Below are positions 11,377 to 22,099 of a stretch of DNA of 64,000 nt, one piece after another; the stretch's first letter is position 1, and each line of letters starts with the position of its first letter. The DNA is taken from positions 1 to 64,000 of the forward strand of contig CANJHS010000011.1 of NCBI GenBank assembly GCA_947474225.1. Reading direction: 5' to 3'. Origin of the DNA: Roseiflexaceae bacterium (GTDB lineage Bacteria; Chloroflexota; Chloroflexia; Chloroflexales; Roseiflexaceae). The notes below the pieces were generated by a model. That model made no database searches. It was not told the DNA's origin and saw only the letters and a program-made list of their open reading frames with translations. The position numbers and the translations under genes are program-made.

Positions 11377-12099
11377 CTAATAATTCATCATTGCAAAATC
11401 TTTCACTTCAAGTGTTGTAGCACTGCGCACCAGCCCCCATCCAAACCAGCGCAGCGGGCCAGCAACCAACCATTGATTATCCACCCAGATACATAACCCT
11501 AACGGCCCTCGAGGCGAGCATGAAGCACGATGCGCCACGACCCCATCGATGCGCCAAATGATGAAGTCGATCCCCCATTCAATTTCGTAGTGATGCCATG
11601 CCTCATCCTGAGGGAGCATCCGTTCGCTCACTCCTAACAGATGCATCAGCACTGGCCATATTTTGTGGTAGACATAAGAAATACGCATCAACACCATGAG
11701 TAATGGCGCAAATGGAACGAGGAGGAGTGCGTGCAAGCGACGGACAGCCAGGGTTGCTGCTTTGAATCCCGTTGCTGCACTCTCTATCCCCCAGCGGAGG
11801 TCGCCGTTGCCGCTCCCAAAGAACCACGCGGTTGCCGGTAGCGCAGGCCAGCGGCTTGCCAGAGGAGAGTATGGCGCGTTCCACAGCCCAAATCCGTACG
11901 TACCGTGACAATCACCGCTGATGCGCGCCTGGAGCGTCATACGCTGCGGTGCACGCCACGGATAAGCGTCACGCGGCAACAGATGATAGTCGTCAAGTTG
12001 GGCATTCACATAGCCGCTGCCATCGCTGTCTATCGTCAGTACGAAGTGTCCTGCCGCTATTTCGCGAATAGATGCGTTGCCCTGACAAACACGCTTCAC
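11377..12099 (-). CDS. Hypothetical protein, GH16/LamG-like beta-sandwich with internal hydrophobic insert
   Basis: MTLQARISGDCHGTYGFGLWNAPYS...WHHYEIEWGIDFIIWRIDGVVAHRASCSPRGPLGLCIWVDNQW resembles LamG/GH16-type folds; hydrophobic stretch LHALLLVPFAPLLMVLMRISYVYHKIWPVLMHLL in the middle. Confidence 0.5.
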   Translation of the reverse strand: MKRVCQGNASIREIAAGHFVLTIDSDGSGYVNAQLDDYHLLPRDAYPWRAPQRMTLQARISGDCHGTYGFGLWNAPYSPLASRWPALPATAWFFGSGNGDLRWGIESAATGFKAATLAVRRLHALLLVPFAPLLMVLMRISYVYHKIWPVLMHLLGVSERMLPQDEAWHHYEIEWGIDFIIWRIDGVVAHRASCSPRGPLGLCIWVDNQWLVAGPLRWFGWGLVRSATTLEVKDFAMMNY

Positions 12100-14984
12100 G
12101 ATTGTTTGGCCTGCTGGATCAACGTGTAGAGGAGATTGAGCGCTGCAATGGGGGTCAGTTCATTCGGATTGGTCGCCTGCAAGGCTTCGATAACCGGGTG
12201 TGGTGGGAGTGGTGGTGACTCGGCGTTGAATGCGAACAACGCAGGTTGTTCATGCAACGGTCGATGGTGTGCAGCGTCGGCTTCGAATTGACGCAGCAAT
12301 TCCTCGGCGCGGCGCGTAATGGTGCGTGGCACACCGGCAATCTGGGCAACATGAATGCCATACGAGCGATCTGCCGTGCCGCGCCGTAGTTCGTGCAAAA
12401 AGACAACTGCACCGTTGTGTTCCATTGCCGCCATGTGCAGATTACATAGCTGGGGCAACCGTTCGGTTAGCCGTGTCAGTTCGTGATAATGAGTTGCAAA
12501 GAGGGTGCGACAGCGTAATCGGGCGTCGTCGTGGATGTATTCTATCAAGGCCTGGGCAATTGCCATGCCGTCATAGGTGCTTGTGCCACGACCTACTTCG
12601 TCCAAGATGAGGAGGCTTTTGGAGGTGCATTGTGCCAGGATTGCGGCCGTTTCGGTCATTTCGACCATAAACGTACTTTGCCCGGTGGCTATATCATCCT
12701 GCGCACCAATGCGAGTGAAAATTCGATCGACAAGCCCAATCGCGGCGCTGTCGGCCGGCACAAACGAACCAATTTGGGCCATTAGAACGAGCAATGCTAC
12801 CTGGCGCATGACGGTACTTTTACCAGTCATGTTGGCACCCGTGATAATGGCAATCTGCTCGTTTTGTGCATCGAGTGTTATCGAATTGGCTATATATCGC
12901 CCACCGCGGTGTTGTTCGACGACGGGATGGCGGCCATTGGTAATGCTGATGCTCGTACCTGCGTGGAGCGTGGGGCGCACATAGCGATGACGCACTGCCA
13001 CCTCGGCGAAGGTAGTGGTGACGTCGAGCAGCGCCAAACGGTGTGCCAGCGCGATTAAGCGAGCGCCATGACGGGCAATCTGCGTCACGATGTCTGCAAA
13101 GGCCGTACGTTCGAGTTCGTTCAAGCGCTCTTGTGCGTTGGTAACAATGTCTTCGTACAGTTTGAGCTCATCGGTATAAAAACGCTCACCGGTCGACAAT
13201 GTTTGCTTGCGGATGTAGTGCTCGGGTACGGCTGCACTGTTGCTTTTGCTGATTTCGATGTAGTACCCAAATACTTTGTTGTAATCGACTTTGAGACTTT
13301 TGATACCGGTGCGGTGTTGCTCGACATGTTCGAGCTCGCTGATCCAGCGTTGCGCGTCGCGACTCGCTGCCACAATTGCATCCATCTCGGCGACAGCTCC
13401 TGGACGAATCACACGCCGAGGTATGTCGTTGTCGCCACGCAGATAATTCGAGGCGCTCAGTAACGCAGGCGGGTCATCGTCGATATGATGTTCGATGAAA
13501 ACCAGCACATCTGCTGCCAACGGATCGATTGCTGCGGCATTGCCGTTTTGTGCGGCGGCGTCCAACAGGTCTGTGGCTGCTGCCTGGTCTTGACGCAAAA
13601 AGTCACTCGCCGTTGCAATGGCCGGCACGCAGCGTAGCGCATCACGGAGGCGTACCACATCTCGTGGCGTGGTCACGCCGATGCCTTGTATCATCCGATT
13701 GACGGTGCGTTCCATATCGCCGATGTGCTTGAGCGCGTCTCGCACTGCATGGCGGCACATAGTGTCGGTCGTATAGCGTTCGATTGCATCGAGTCGCTCG
13801 TTAATGGGGGCGATGTCGAGTAAAGGTTGGGCTACCCAGCGACGGAGCAAGCGTGCCCCCATGGGGGTGCGTGTCTGATCCAGTACGCCGACCAGCGAAC
13901 CGGTGCTGCCGTGCATTCCGTCGAGGAGCTCGAGGTTGCGGCGTGTTTGTGGGTCGAGGAACATGACCATCCCCGGCGTGTAGGGATGGATTGCGTGCAA
14001 TTGGGCGACATCACTGCGCTGGGTTTCTTGGGCGTATTGCAGCAATGCACCGGCTGCCTGTACGGCCAGTGGCCGATCCTGGAGTCCTAACCCTGCCAGA
14101 TTACTCACACCGAAGTGGCGTTGTAGTGCCTCGCTGGCGGTACGACCCTCCCAACGCCACGCGGCGACATTGGTGATATGGCCGTTTGCCCAGCGGGTCG
14201 TATTGGCACGTTCGACCTTGCGGGCGACACGTTCTGAGGGCAGCAGGACGTCTCGTTCCTGCTTTGTCATGAACTCGAGATCTTGCGCGAGTCCACTCTG
14301 TTGAGCTTCAATGCCCTGAAGCCTGTGTTGTGCATCGCTGCTCACCAGTATTTCGGCCGGCATGAGTCGTGCTAACTCGCCATGTGCCTGTTGTTGTGCC
14401 GTTGCGCCACGTAACTCACAGCAGGCGAATTCACCGGTACTGAGATCGGCATATGCCAGACCGACATGCTGCTCGTGGACATAGACTGCAGCAATGTAAT
14501 TATTGGATGATGCATCGAGGATTGTCCCATCCACAATGGTGCCTGGTGTAATGATGCGCACGATTTGGCGCTCTACCATGCCCTTCCCGGCGGGAGTTTG
14601 GGTAATCCCACCAGCAAATACGGAACGTGGCCGTGTATCGCTTTTGTTGGCAGCGGTTTCGACGATTTGCTCTGCTATGGCGATGCGGTAGCCGGCTGTG
14701 ACCAGTTTGGTGACATATGTTTCGATCGCGTGGTAGGGCATCCCGGCCATTGGGCAGCGTTGCTTGACGCCGCGATACTCACTCGCAAAATCTTTGTAGG
14801 TCAGGGTGACATCCAGCAACGACGCAATCAACTTGGCATCGTCGTCAAAGCACTCGTAGAAGTCACCGAGGCGATAAAACAACACAGCATCGGGTTGGCT
14901 GGCTTTGAGTTCACGAAATTGGGTATACCACTTGTGCAGTGCCAAGCCGGGGAATTCTGCACGGAGTTGTTCGTGGATATCCAT
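12096..14984 (-). CDS. mutS: DNA mismatch repair protein MutS
   Basis: FYRLGDFYECFDDDAKL; ITGANMTGKSTVMRQVALLVLMAQIGSFVPA; LLILDEVGRGTSTYDGMAIAQA; FATHYHELT. Confidence 0.98.
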   Translation of the reverse strand: MDIHEQLRAEFPGLALHKWYTQFRELKASQPDAVLFYRLGDFYECFDDDAKLIASLLDVTLTYKDFASEYRGVKQRCPMAGMPYHAIETYVTKLVTAGYRIAIAEQIVETAANKSDTRPRSVFAGGITQTPAGKGMVERQIVRIITPGTIVDGTILDASSNNYIAAVYVHEQHVGLAYADLSTGEFACCELRGATAQQQAHGELARLMPAEILVSSDAQHRLQGIEAQQSGLAQDLEFMTKQERDVLLPSERVARKVERANTTRWANGHITNVAAWRWEGRTASEALQRHFGVSNLAGLGLQDRPLAVQAAGALLQYAQETQRSDVAQLHAIHPYTPGMVMFLDPQTRRNLELLDGMHGSTGSLVGVLDQTRTPMGARLLRRWVAQPLLDIAPINERLDAIERYTTDTMCRHAVRDALKHIGDMERTVNRMIQGIGVTTPRDVVRLRDALRCVPAIATASDFLRQDQAAATDLLDAAAQNGNAAAIDPLAADVLVFIEHHIDDDPPALLSASNYLRGDNDIPRRVIRPGAVAEMDAIVAASRDAQRWISELEHVEQHRTGIKSLKVDYNKVFGYYIEISKSNSAAVPEHYIRKQTLSTGERFYTDELKLYEDIVTNAQERLNELERTAFADIVTQIARHGARLIALAHRLALLDVTTTFAEVAVRHRYVRPTLHAGTSISITNGRHPVVEQHRGGRYIANSITLDAQNEQIAIITGANMTGKSTVMRQVALLVLMAQIGSFVPADSAAIGLVDRIFTRIGAQDDIATGQSTFMVEMTETAAILAQCTSKSLLILDEVGRGTSTYDGMAIAQALIEYIHDDARLRCRTLFATHYHELTRLTERLPQLCNLHMAAMEHNGAVVFLHELRRGTADRSYGIHVAQIAGVPRTITRRAEELLRQFEADAAHHRPLHEQPALFAFNAESPPLPPHPVIEALQATNPNELTPIAALNLLYTLIQQAKQS

Positions 14985-15003
14985 GGTGCCTCCAGAGCAA
15001 TCA

Positions 15004-15032
15004 AAACGACGCACACCACGTGTGCGTCGTTA
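15004..15032 (-). terminator. Hairpin terminator between phoU and mutS
   Basis: AACGACGCACAC-cac-GTGTGCGTCGTT perfect 12-bp stem; minus strand followed by TTTTGA. Confidence 0.7.
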
Positions 15033-15057
15033 TTGTATCGTGTGTGGGGGGTGAATG

Positions 15058-15714
15058 TCAGTTGTTGAGTTCTTCGTTCGAGCTGTTGATCATAAAGATT
15101 ACTCGTTCACCGATGTTGGTCGTGCGATCGGCGAGTCGTTCGAGCATATACGTGATTTCGATCAGGATGAGACCACTTTCGAGTGTCGCCACGTTGTTTT
15201 TGATCATCGTGCGAATCTGCTCGTTTGCGTCATCTTCGAGATTATCAACGAGGACATCGTTCTCGGCTAAGCCGCGTGCGATCGAAATATCTCGTTTGAC
15301 GTATGCATCGAGACATTGATGCAACATAGAATGTGACAATTCGCCCATGCGAATAATGGTTGCAGGGACCGGCACAATCGGTGCTTGGGCGAGCAGGCGC
15401 GAGACACGTTTGGCGATGCCTTTGGCGTAATCACCGGCACGTTCGAGCTCACTGGCAATGGCAGACGTTGCCAATAGGGTGCGCAGGTCACTGGCGACGG
15501 GTTGTTGAGTTGCGATAAGTTCAAAGACATGCTCGTCAATGGCTTGGTGCGTGCGGTCGATTTCACGGTCAGCAGCGACGACCTGAGTTGCGAGGTTTGC
15601 GTCGGCGTTGGCGAGGGCTTGCAGGGCATCGGAAAGGCCGAGTTCGACACGACTGCCAATGCGCAAGAGATCGTCGTGAATATTTTGGAGTTGACGTGCA
15701 TAACGTTGACGCAT
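15058..15714 (-). CDS. phoU: Phosphate signalling complex protein PhoU
   Basis: MRQRYARQLQNIHDDLLRIGSRVELGLSDALQAL...RTLLATSAIASELERAGDYAKGIAKR...LERLADRTTNIGERVIFMI. Confidence 0.93.
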   Translation of the reverse strand: MRQRYARQLQNIHDDLLRIGSRVELGLSDALQALANADANLATQVVAADREIDRTHQAIDEHVFELIATQQPVASDLRTLLATSAIASELERAGDYAKGIAKRVSRLLAQAPIVPVPATIIRMGELSHSMLHQCLDAYVKRDISIARGLAENDVLVDNLEDDANEQIRTMIKNNVATLESGLILIEITYMLERLADRTTNIGERVIFMINSSNEELNN

Positions 15715-15886
15715 GGGGTTCTCCTGAACGACTCTCACCCAACGGCAGAGGTCTATGTGATATACTACTCAAATAAGCGGTCTACTGCATTGTATTCCGT
15801 TACTATTCACCATTATACATGGTTTTTCATAAGCCCTTGTTAACCTCCTGTAAAGGAGCGTCGACGCTGGCGATGAGGTTTTTTGC

Positions 15887-17704
15887 ATGCGCGACCGTAG
15901 TCTCATCCGCAACTTCAGCATTATTGCTCATATTGATCACGGCAAAACCACGCTGTCGGACCGCTTTCTTGAGGTCACTGGGACGGTTTCGTCTCGCGAC
16001 CGTCGTGACCAACTCCTCGATGGGATGGACCTCGAACGCGAGAAGGGTATTACCATCAAGGCAAAGTCCGTGCGGATGGAATACACCGCCAAAAACGGCA
16101 AGACATACGAGCTCAATTTAATCGATTGTCCTGGGCATGTCGACTTCACGTACGAGGTCTCACGGGCTTTGGCTGCGTGTGAAGGTGCAATCTTGGTCGT
16201 TGATGCATCTCAAGGGGTCGAAGCGCAGACATTGGCTAATGTCTATCTCGCACTCGAACACAATCTCGAAATTGTCCCTGTCCTCAACAAAATCGATTTA
16301 CCGGGTGCGCATCCTGATTTCGTCGCCCAAGAGGTCGAAAAGGTCCTCGGTGTGCCTGCCGAGGACGTGTTGCGCGCGTCGGCGAAGCAAGGAATTGGGA
16401 TTCTCGAAATTCTCGAAGCCGTGGTCGAGCGCGTCCCACCACCGAGTGGCGAAATCGATGTCCCTTTGCGTGCATTGATCTTTGACTCGCACTATGACGT
16501 CTACAAAGGGGTCATCGCCTACGTCCGTATTATGGAAGGCATGATTAACAATTCGACAAACGTGCGCTTCATGCGCTCCGGGGTCGAATGTGCCGCACTC
16601 GAAATCGGCTACTTCCACCCCACCATGATTCCTGTCGACTCGCTCGGACCGGGCTCGGTGGGCTATATTGCCACAGGCCTCAAGCAAATCGGCGATGTCC
16701 AAGTGGGTGACACGGTGACCCTCGCCAATGACCCGGCAGTCGAACCATTGCCAGGGTATCGTCTCGCCAAGCCAGTTGTCTTTGCAGGCTTGTACCCAGT
16801 TGAGTCAAATGCGTACGTCGAGTTGCGCGAAGCACTCGAAAAACTCTCCCTCAATGATGCAGCCCTCGTCTACGCGCCCGAAAAGTCGGCAGCGTTGGGC
16901 TTCGGGTTCCGCTGTGGCTTCTTGGGGTTGCTCCACATGGAGATTGTCCGCGAACGCCTCGAACGTGAATATAACTTGACCTTGCTCATTACCGCACCGA
17001 GTGTGGAATACAACGTGATGCTCAATACGGGCGATATTATCGCCGTTGCCAACCCGTCTGATATGCCGGATATCGCCAACATTTCGGCTATCGAAGAACC
17101 GGTCATGGCAATCACGGTTATCGTCCCCACCAAGTACATCGGCACGGTGATGGAATTGGTCACCGGCAAACGCGGCGCGTTTGTGGCGATGGACCACCTC
17201 GACCCCCAGCGTGTGTCGCTCAAGTACAAAATCCCGCTGAACGAAATCGTCATCGACTTCTACGACCAGCTCAAGTCGCGTACCCAGGGCTACGCTTCGT
17301 TGGATTACACGTTGGCAGGGTATCAAGAGTCAGAGTTGGTTAAGCTAGATATCTTGGTCAATCACGTCCCCGTCGATGCGTTGTCACTGATTGTGCACAA
17401 AGACAGTGCATATAACCTTGGACGCCAGCTCGTTGATCGTCTGCGTCGCCTTATCCCGCGCCAGATGTTCGAAGTGCCGGTCCAAGCGGCAGTAGGCAGC
17501 AGGGTGATTGCTCGTGAATCAATCCGGGCCATGCGCAAAGACGTCTTGGCCAAGTGTTATGGTGGTGACATCAGCCGGAAGCGCAAATTGCTCGAAAAAC
17601 AAAAAGAAGGCAAAAAGCGCATGAAGATGGTCGGCAATGTCGAAATCCCACAAGAAGCATTCATGGCAGTTTTGTCGCTCGATGATGATGGCGATAACGA
17701 TTAA
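15887..17704 (+). CDS. lepA: Elongation factor 4 (LepA GTPase)
   Basis: [23 protein letters not shown]...[39 protein letters not shown]-terminal [32 protein letters not shown]. Confidence 0.98.
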   Translation: MRDRSLIRNFSIIAHIDHGKTTLSDRFLEVTGTVSSRDRRDQLLDGMDLEREKGITIKAKSVRMEYTAKNGKTYELNLIDCPGHVDFTYEVSRALAACEGAILVVDASQGVEAQTLANVYLALEHNLEIVPVLNKIDLPGAHPDFVAQEVEKVLGVPAEDVLRASAKQGIGILEILEAVVERVPPPSGEIDVPLRALIFDSHYDVYKGVIAYVRIMEGMINNSTNVRFMRSGVECAALEIGYFHPTMIPVDSLGPGSVGYIATGLKQIGDVQVGDTVTLANDPAVEPLPGYRLAKPVVFAGLYPVESNAYVELREALEKLSLNDAALVYAPEKSAALGFGFRCGFLGLLHMEIVRERLEREYNLTLLITAPSVEYNVMLNTGDIIAVANPSDMPDIANISAIEEPVMAITVIVPTKYIGTVMELVTGKRGAFVAMDHLDPQRVSLKYKIPLNEIVIDFYDQLKSRTQGYASLDYTLAGYQESELVKLDILVNHVPVDALSLIVHKDSAYNLGRQLVDRLRRLIPRQMFEVPVQAAVGSRVIARESIRAMRKDVLAKCYGGDISRKRKLLEKQKEGKKRMKMVGNVEIPQEAFMAVLSLDDDGDND

Positions 17705-17765
17705 GATACCGTCGCAGCTCGCGATGGTTCACATCCAACGTGTTGGGTGCAGGAAGGAAGAGTTC

Positions 17766-18797
17766 ATGCGTCTGTTTGTCCGTGCGACTATGATTGCGTT
17801 ATTTGCCGTAGTGCTTGCAGCCTGTTCTAATCCTGTCAGTGACCTCATTGATCCCCCATTGGCCAAGGTCGGCAGCGACGTGTTGCGCAAAAGTGAAGCA
17901 AATCTGCGCATCGACCGCCTCGAAGTGGGCATGCGCAAAAACCCTGACATCAAGCAGATGCCGAGCCGTGCAGAACTTTCATCCCTCGTCGCCGAGCAAT
18001 ACCTTGTCCAGCACATCCTGACGAATGTTGCCAAAGAAGCTGGTATTACCGCTACCGAAGAACAAATCAACACACAGGTTGAAGAATTCCGCGCTGCAGT
18101 GAAGAGCAGCGGTACCGGCGAGCTCGACGTGGTCATCCGCGACCAGTTGGGCTTTGAAGGCGAAAAGGATCCGGCGTTTCGCGATTTTTGTAGCTATTTC
18201 TTGGTACAAAAGCAACTCGCCGTCAGCTTGGTGACTACCGACACGGTCAAAGCAGAGCTCACAGCGTCATTGACCGAACAGTCGAAATCAACCGAACTCA
18301 AGGCGCATGCAGCGCATATTTTGGTGACCAGCGAAGTCACCGCTACGACCGTGATGACACGGTTGAATGCGGGTGAAGACTTCGCCGCTCTGGCCAAAGA
18401 ATTCTCACAAGATCCCGGCAGCAAAGAAAACGGTGGTGACCTGGGCTGGGCTGCCAAGGGTCAATTTGTGCCGGAATTTGACAAAGCAATTTTCGAAGAT
18501 TTGGCTGTGGGTGAAACGACCAAGACCCCAATCAAGACACAATACGGATTCCACATCATCAAGCTGATGGAGCGGAGCCAACAGCCGCTTATCGACCCCA
18601 CCAAAATTGATGCGATGGTCGAGGAACAGCTCTCAAGCACGTTGGATCAAAAACGCTACGAAGCGGTCAGTGCCAAGGTCGAGGAAGCTCGCACCAAAGG
18701 GATCGAGGCCAAGACGATTGTCATCGCACCGACCGAAGTGATTGCCACTGCTACTCCTGGTCCTGTCGAAGCGCCGACGGCAACACCGGCCCCATAG
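17766..18797 (+). CDS. Peptidylprolyl isomerase lipoprotein (parvulin/PrsA-SurA type)
   Basis: Lipobox signal MRLFVRATMIALFAVVLAAC; parvulin domain AHAAHILVTSEVTATTVMTRLNAGEDFAALAKEFSQDPGSKENGGDLGWAAKGQFVPEFDKAIF. Confidence 0.92.
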   Translation: MRLFVRATMIALFAVVLAACSNPVSDLIDPPLAKVGSDVLRKSEANLRIDRLEVGMRKNPDIKQMPSRAELSSLVAEQYLVQHILTNVAKEAGITATEEQINTQVEEFRAAVKSSGTGELDVVIRDQLGFEGEKDPAFRDFCSYFLVQKQLAVSLVTTDTVKAELTASLTEQSKSTELKAHAAHILVTSEVTATTVMTRLNAGEDFAALAKEFSQDPGSKENGGDLGWAAKGQFVPEFDKAIFEDLAVGETTKTPIKTQYGFHIIKLMERSQQPLIDPTKIDAMVEEQLSSTLDQKRYEAVSAKVEEARTKGIEAKTIVIAPTEVIATATPGPVEAPTATPAP

Positions 18798-18821
18798 CCC
18801 GATCTAGTACAAGAGGAACTG

Positions 18822-20204
18822 ATGATTACCATCGCTGGCCTCGGTTCGACTGCACAACTCCCTGCTGGCGTCGCTGCACTTGTGCAGTCGGCGCCACTTG
18901 TGTATGTGCGCACTGCGACGCATCCCGCACTAACCGCCTTGGTTGATGTGCAATGGATTGCATTTGATACGCTCCTCGACGAACCAGATGCAGCAACACA
19001 TATTGCTGCTGCCTTGCACGCCACGACCGGTGATGTGCTGTATTTGGTCCCTGGGCATCCTCGCATTGCCGATGCGACCGTTGCAGCTGTGGTTGGGATT
19101 GCCCCACAACGGTGCCGCATTGTTGCTGGTAACCACCCCATCGATGCTTACGCAGACGAATTGGGCTTCCATGGGGCGGCAGCCAACGCCCAATGGTGTG
19201 ATGCACTGGTATTTGTGCCACAGCAGGACAATCGCGCTCGTTGGTCGACATTCCATACCACCGAGCAATATAGCCCGCGTGTTGTGCCGATGCCGGTACG
19301 ACCGCATGCCGAAGCCTGGATCTGTAACATAACGAGCGGATCGCTTGCTGGGCATGTGCTGGCGCACCTGCGCAGTTGTTATCGTCCAACGGTACGCTGT
19401 GCGCTCTTGCGCGGCGAAGGGTCCGTCGAATGGAGTACCGTAGGGAGTGTACAGACACCTTCTGTGTATCCCGTGACCATGTATGTCGAAGCTACTGATC
19501 CGCTCGAAAACGCACGTACACCTGACGGGATTGCCTACGTCATTGAGCGCCTGCTCGGACCTGGTGGATGCCCATGGGATCACGAACAAACTCCACAATC
19601 GCTCCGTCGTACGCTGCTGGAAGAAGCCTACGAGGCGATCGATGCCCTCGATCGTGCGGACGACACCAGCCTCGTCGAAGAATTGGGTGACGTGTTGCTC
19701 AATATCCTGATGCAGGCCGAAATGGCTCGTCAGGCGGGAAGATTTGGGATGGAGGATGTGTATGCGGCAGTGACTACAAAGTTCGTACGCCGTCATCCGC
19801 ATGTGTTTGATGATGTATCAGCCGATGATAGTGAGGCCGTCCTCAAACACTGGTATGCAATCAAAGCGACAGAATCACAAGGGAGTCACGCCCCGAAAAG
19901 CCCGCTCGCAGGCGTTCCTCTGGCGTTACCGGCATTAACGGCGACGAGTGCGTTGATCAACAAATCGAAACGCTACGGCATGCTGTTGCACGGGATGGCA
20001 GATACCGCGCCGACAGAAGCTGATCTGGGTGAGCAACTCTTTGCTATCGCAGTTCGTGCTGCGTACCATAATCTTGATGCAGAAGCAGCGTTGCGCGATA
20101 TCAATTCCCGCTATCGGCGTCGAGTCGACGCATTGTATAGCCGTGATGCGCATCTCAATGGACAGACGCAGGAGTTGTGGCGCGATGCCGATAGCAATGC
20201 ATGA
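18822..20204 (+). CDS. MazG-family protein with N-terminal tetrapyrrole methylase domain (YabN-like)
   Basis: N-terminal MITIAGLGSTAQLPAGV...VLYLVPGHPRIADATV; MazG GPGGCPWDHEQTPQSLRRTLLEEAYEAIDAL...LVEELGDVLLNILMQAEMA. Confidence 0.93.
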   Translation: MITIAGLGSTAQLPAGVAALVQSAPLVYVRTATHPALTALVDVQWIAFDTLLDEPDAATHIAAALHATTGDVLYLVPGHPRIADATVAAVVGIAPQRCRIVAGNHPIDAYADELGFHGAAANAQWCDALVFVPQQDNRARWSTFHTTEQYSPRVVPMPVRPHAEAWICNITSGSLAGHVLAHLRSCYRPTVRCALLRGEGSVEWSTVGSVQTPSVYPVTMYVEATDPLENARTPDGIAYVIERLLGPGGCPWDHEQTPQSLRRTLLEEAYEAIDALDRADDTSLVEELGDVLLNILMQAEMARQAGRFGMEDVYAAVTTKFVRRHPHVFDDVSADDSEAVLKHWYAIKATESQGSHAPKSPLAGVPLALPALTATSALINKSKRYGMLLHGMADTAPTEADLGEQLFAIAVRAAYHNLDAEAALRDINSRYRRRVDALYSRDAHLNGQTQELWRDADSNA

Positions 20205-20421
20205 CGTACAACTCGATTTGGTAGTGACCCTCCGCAAGCCACACGCGTGTGGCAGCAATGCATGGCGGGTCGTACGCCTCGGGGCAGACATCGGCGTCCG
20301 CTGCGAACAATGTCTCCACCGCGTTTTGATGCCTCGCAGCGACTTCGAACGGCGCGTCAGCAAAATTCTCGCACGCCCCACTCCGCCACTGGGCCCCGAG
20401 TACCTGAGCGAAATCACCTGA
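20185..20421 (+). CDS. DUF951-family protein
   Basis: DVQLDLVVTLRKPHACGSNAWRVVRLGADIGVRCEQCLHRVLMPRSDFERRVSKIL matches the DUF951 pattern (K-K/R-PHPCGS..W...R.GAD...KC..C...V...R..FE). Confidence 0.85.
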   Translation: MPIAMHDVQLDLVVTLRKPHACGSNAWRVVRLGADIGVRCEQCLHRVLMPRSDFERRVSKILARPTPPLGPEYLSEIT

Positions 20422-20471
20422 CCGTCCATTCACCCTTTTCCCCAGTATTTTTTCTCAGAATATCAGAGTAT

Positions 20472-21380
20472 ATGCAGCAAAAACCCCGTGTGTTGTTCAT
20501 TGTCGGTCAGACGGCAGTCGGAAAAAGCGCGTTGGCGCTCACGGCAGCGCAGCTCTATGGCGGCGAAATTATATCTGCCGACTCACGCCAAATCTACCGC
20601 CAGATGGATATTGGGACGGCCAAACCGACGCGATTGGAACGGGAACTCGTCCCGCATCATCTCATCGATGTCGCCGACCCAGACGGCAAGTACAGCCTGT
20701 CTATGTTTCGTAACGACGCTTTACGGGCGATACACGACTGTGTCGGCCGCGGTGTCGTGCCGATTGTCGCTGGCGGAACGGGGCAATATTTGGCTGCCTT
20801 GCTGGAAGGTTGGACGGTACCGGAGTTACCGCCAAATGAGGCACTGCGTGCAGAGCTCGAAGAAGCAGCGGTCCGAGATGGCGCTGCCGTGCTGCATGCC
20901 CGGTTGGCAGTACTCGACCCCGTTGCTGCAGCGAGCATTCTGGCGACGAACGCGCGCCGGATTATTCGTGCGCTCGAAGTATGTATTGGTACGGGCGAGC
21001 AGTTTTCAGCATTGCAAAAGAAGGAACCATTGACCTTTGTTCCCACCGTGGTATGGCTGCAAATGCCCACCGAGGCATTGTATGCACGGATCGATGAACG
21101 GGTCGACACCATGCTGGACAACGGATTGCTCGCTGAGGTCGAGGGCCTCCTTGCTGCAGGGTATCGCTGGGGGATGCCTGCTCTGTCGGGGATCGGCTAC
21201 CACGAATTCAAGCCATATTTGGTACAAGAATGTACGTTGGCTGACGCCGTGCAGCGGGTGAAATTCGATACACATGCATTCGCCCGTGGTCAGTCGAATT
21301 GGTTCAGACGCTTTACTACAATCATACATACTATGCCGATGCATATAGAGCAACTGTCATCTGTTTTTCACCCAGACTGA
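20472..21380 (+). CDS. miaA: tRNA dimethylallyltransferase
   Basis: VLFIVGQTAVGKSALALTAAQLYGGEIISADSRQIYRQMDIGTAKPT; HHLIDVADPDGKYSLSMF; VGGTGQYLAALLEG. Confidence 0.96.
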   Translation: MQQKPRVLFIVGQTAVGKSALALTAAQLYGGEIISADSRQIYRQMDIGTAKPTRLERELVPHHLIDVADPDGKYSLSMFRNDALRAIHDCVGRGVVPIVAGGTGQYLAALLEGWTVPELPPNEALRAELEEAAVRDGAAVLHARLAVLDPVAAASILATNARRIIRALEVCIGTGEQFSALQKKEPLTFVPTVVWLQMPTEALYARIDERVDTMLDNGLLAEVEGLLAAGYRWGMPALSGIGYHEFKPYLVQECTLADAVQRVKFDTHAFARGQSNWFRRFTTIIHTMPMHIEQLSSVFHPD

Positions 21381-21422
21381 GGATTGCACTGGTACAATGC
21401 AGGGGACAGAAGTGAGGTCAGT

Positions 21423-22049
21423 ATGAAATCTGTAACTTTGCGGGTTGGTCGTATGATTGCAGTCCTGTGCATCGTCATAATTGTCGTTGCAGTGTCGTTG
21501 CAGTATTCTACGACCCCGACGACTGCATCCGGGCGGGCATTTGAGCCTACCAAGGGATGCTTTTGGCGCGAAGCAAACGGGCGCGCCCACCGGTACGAGA
21601 TTGTCACCTACTACAAAGATGTGACATGGAATCAAGCGGACATGCTGGCTGCGCAACGAAACTTTCGTGGCGTGCGTGGCTACCTTGCGACGATTACGAA
21701 TGGTTCAGAAGATTGGTGTGTTCGTACCGCTATATTGAATTTATCTGGACTCCGTTGGCCCGATGCGACAGGTGCCTGGATAGGTGCAAACAGCTTTGCG
21801 ACGCTCGGACAATACCGTTGGGCAACTGGCCCAGAAAAGGGAACGTTGCTGAATCGAGCATCCTTCTTGTGGCATACGAATCAACCAGATAACAATACCG
21901 AAGAACGTTGTGTCGGCTATATGTATCGTGATGGTTGGGTAGCAGGTAACAACTACCCGTGCGATTCGGTGGTTACCAATCCTTTTTTCCACGATAAAAT
22001 GAAATACTTTGTGGTTGAATATTCAGCAGTGGGATCAGTTTTGAATTAG
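21423..22049 (+). CDS. Secreted C-type-lectin-like domain protein
   Basis: Signal anchor MKSVTLRVGRMIAVLCIVIIVVAVSLQYS; HRYEIVTYYKDVTWNQADMLAAQRNFRGVRGYLATITNGSEDWCVR...GAWIGANSF...WATGPEKGTL...LWHTNQPDNNTEERCVGYM resembles bacterial CTLD domains. Confidence 0.78.
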   Translation: MKSVTLRVGRMIAVLCIVIIVVAVSLQYSTTPTTASGRAFEPTKGCFWREANGRAHRYEIVTYYKDVTWNQADMLAAQRNFRGVRGYLATITNGSEDWCVRTAILNLSGLRWPDATGAWIGANSFATLGQYRWATGPEKGTLLNRASFLWHTNQPDNNTEERCVGYMYRDGWVAGNNYPCDSVVTNPFFHDKMKYFVVEYSAVGSVLN

Positions 22050-22062
22050 TACATTTGTGTTA

Positions 22063-22097
22063 CCCCGTTTGTGGAAACACGAACGGGGAATTTTTTC
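22063..22097 (+). terminator. Rho-independent terminator after the lectin-like gene
   Basis: CCCCGTTTGTG-GAAA-CACGAACGGGG, 11-bp stem (one G.U), then AATTTTTT. Confidence 0.9.
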
Positions 22098-22099
22098 TC

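Noticed and set aside
18930-19802. 290-aa and overlapping minus-strand ORFs
   Set aside because: Lie inside the MazG-fusion gene on the opposite strand; shadow ORFs.
20155-20433. 92-aa minus-strand ORF
   Set aside because: Antisense to the DUF951-type + strand gene, which has recognisable motifs.
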